NCBI GenBank assembly: GCA_023392475.1
Contig: JAEVZA010000310.1
Coordinates: 1 to 5,810 of the forward strand
Direction: 5' to 3'
Length of the DNA stretch: 5,810 bases
Source of the DNA: Actinomycetes bacterium
GTDB taxonomy: Bacteria; Actinomycetota; Acidimicrobiia; Acidimicrobiales; Microtrichaceae
The position numbers and the translations under genes are program-made. Positions 5,677-5,810 of the stretch are shown in pieces. A model generated the notes under the pieces. That model had not been told where the DNA came from, did not search any database, and saw only the letters and a list, made by a program, of their open reading frames with translations. Positions within the stretch are counted from its first letter, which is position 1; each line of letters opens with the position of its first letter.

Positions 5677-5810
5677 CGGCGGGACCCTACTCCCGGCCCG
5701 GACGGGCCCGTGCCGCCCGGCGGCGGCACGAGCCGGAGCTCGCCGGCCGTGCGCCGCACCCGCCATCCGCGGACGACGTCGCACGCCACCGCGTCGCCCC
5801 GGGCCACGGC
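5673..5810 (-). CDS. tilS: Probable C-terminal end of tRNA(Ile)-lysidine synthase TilS (5' end beyond window)
   Basis: A frame open from the right edge encodes 45 residues and ends in a TGA (5675-5673) that overlaps the hpt start as ATGA. The visible stretch includes DVVRGWRVRR and GELRLVPPPGG, resembling the small substrate-binding C-terminal domain of TilS, followed by a Gly/Pro tail. TilS adds lysine to C34 of the tRNA-Ile CAU anticodon so that it reads AUA. The catalytic PP-loop domain lies outside the window, so the name rests mainly on context: tilS directly before hpt is the standard actinobacterial order. The overlap implies translational coupling. Confidence 0.6.
   Translation of the reverse strand, partial: AVARGDAVACDVVRGWRVRRTAGELRLVPPPGGTGPSGPGVGSRR
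5695..5730 (-). other. Tandem hairpins in the end of tilS just upstream of hpt
   Basis: CGTGCCGCC / GGCGGCACG (5709-5717 and 5722-5730) is a perfect 9-bp stem with a 4-base loop. Directly beside it GGCCC / GGGCC (5695-5699 and 5704-5708) forms a 5-bp stem with a 4-base loop; the two share base 5709 at most. They sit within the last codons of the probable tilS, about 20-55 bases before the hpt ATG. No U-run follows. They could affect coupling or mRNA processing, or be incidental to Gly/Pro-rich codons. Confidence 0.3.

Noticed and set aside
5677..5784. 36-residue N-terminal extension of Hpt
   Set aside because: The overlapping frame better matches the tail of TilS, and the ATGA junction plus AGGG supports the start at 5676.
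1..5810. Mobile element, CRISPR array, tRNA or toxin-antitoxin signatures
   Set aside because: I saw no terminal repeats, transposase or integrase motifs, regularly spaced repeats or tRNA-like cloverleaf. Composition is uniform across the window.

Overview
The window is very GC-rich DNA (clearly above 70% by eye). Codon third positions are almost all G or C, and RBSs and starts are of actinobacterial type. The gene set tilS-hpt-...-folE-folP-...-folB on one strand is the conserved actinomycete purine-salvage/folate block (in mycobacteria: mesJ/tilS-hpt-ftsH-folE-folP-folB-folK). I infer an actinomycetote. A deep-branching lineage such as Acidimicrobiia would fit, but the sequence alone does not prove this.

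Layout from right to left, the direction in which most genes read. The last 45 codons of a probable tilS overlap hpt (hypoxanthine phosphoribosyltransferase, 5676-5101, minus) by ATGA. Next comes one large plus-strand gene (2667-5054) for a three-part membrane protein: about six N-terminal membrane helices, a protein-kinase-like domain, and a C-terminal flippase-like domain of the lysylphosphatidylglycerol-synthase transmembrane family. It is convergent with hpt and divergent from folE, and it sits where ftsH would be expected. The folate operon follows on the minus strand: folE (2504-1839), folP (1780-890), a 171-residue protein resembling a dual-specificity phosphatase that lacks the catalytic Cys and Arg (886-371), and folB (from 351, running off the left edge). 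folK would be expected beyond position 1.

How the genes work together: FolE (GTP to dihydroneopterin triphosphate), FolB (dihydroneopterin to hydroxymethyl-dihydropterin) and FolP (dihydropteroate formation) are three steps of tetrahydrofolate synthesis. The pseudophosphatase-like gene sits inside this operon, and its 11-nt Shine-Dalgarno sequence contains the folP stop codon, so it is probably co-translated with folP. Hpt salvages purines, and TilS modifies tRNA-Ile. The membrane kinase/flippase-like protein has no obvious metabolic link to its neighbours.

The main items for a second look are the pseudophosphatase-like gene in the folate operon, the replacement of ftsH by an inverted membrane-kinase gene, and a Lys-to-Arg change at the purine-recognition position of Hpt. 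Several GC-rich hairpins at gene junctions are recorded with low confidence. No mobile element, CRISPR array, tRNA or rRNA gene was seen, and no gene-free stretch exceeds about 165 bases.
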